From positions 1,363,346 to 1,427,345 of the forward strand of contig JACDQD010000003.1 in NCBI GenBank assembly GCA_019843655.1: 64,000 nucleotides of DNA. The letters run 5' to 3'. Position 1 is the stretch's first letter, and each line of letters begins with the position of its first letter. Below are positions 63,952-64,000 of the stretch, in pieces. The notes below the pieces were generated by a model. That model saw only the letters and a program-made list of their open reading frames with translations, ran no database searches and was not told where the DNA came from. The position numbers and the translations under genes were made by a program. This stretch comes from Lethocerus indicus (Eukaryota > Arthropoda > Insecta > Hemiptera > Belostomatidae).

Positions 63952-64000
<49 letters not shown>
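63783..64000 (-). mobile_element. FB1 element, copy V, cut by the window end
   Basis: Tail complement (TTTCTTTGTGGTCTGCCAGG), left arm with a shortened core, CACTGTCACTTGTACTGTGG and GGTTGTCTGTG, then (TA)n from 63,956 to the end of the window. It lies in APC intron 10. Confidence 0.8.

Overview
The window is animal nuclear DNA, most likely from an insect. The evidence is spliced genes with consensus GT..AG introns, AATAAA signals, an insect-type APC N-terminus, a ZAD zinc-finger gene, and many Tc1/mariner-derived elements in AT-rich sequence. The order cannot be fixed from the window. There is no bacterial gene, CRISPR array or rRNA.

Layout. Positions 1 to about 26,500 are repeat-dominated. 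The main component is a family of about 20 foldback elements (called FB1 here). Their arms carry a hammerhead-ribozyme-like core, and they often hold a (TA)n tract. Several copies are flanked by 12-15 bp direct repeats. Between them lie mariner-type MITEs (8 copies of one family), an internally deleted mariner that keeps part of its transposase C-terminus, a second TIR family with transposase relics, and diverged tandem repeats. From about 27 kb the window becomes gene-bearing, and every recognised gene is on the + strand: a secreted phospholipase A2 (27.2-29.1 kb, with an apparent one-base break), a possible small Cys-rich gene (30.1-30.8 kb), a SWI5-family recombination factor (31.8-32.6 kb), a ubiquitin-like/ZAD/zinc-finger gene (34.4-41.2 kb), and the 5' half of APC (42.9 kb to beyond the window). 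A complete, essentially single-exon RUNDC1 gene (58.2-59.8 kb) lies inside an APC intron on the same strand.

Functions. SWI5 acts in Rad51-type recombination. APC organises beta-catenin destruction and binds cytoskeleton. RUNDC1 is a RUN-domain protein. The ZAD gene is a probable DNA-binding regulator with two possible 3' ends, one with C2H2 fingers and one without. No shared pathway or operon-like logic is implied.

Data quality. Three conserved genes each show a one-base reading-frame discrepancy next to a short homopolymer (PLA2 exon 2, UBL/ZAD exon 1 to 2, APC exon 3 to 4). This looks more like consensus indel error than three independent gene deaths, but it cannot be settled here.

The best candidate for something undescribed is FB1: a directional, palindrome-bearing, probably retrotransposed element with a hammerhead-like motif in each arm.
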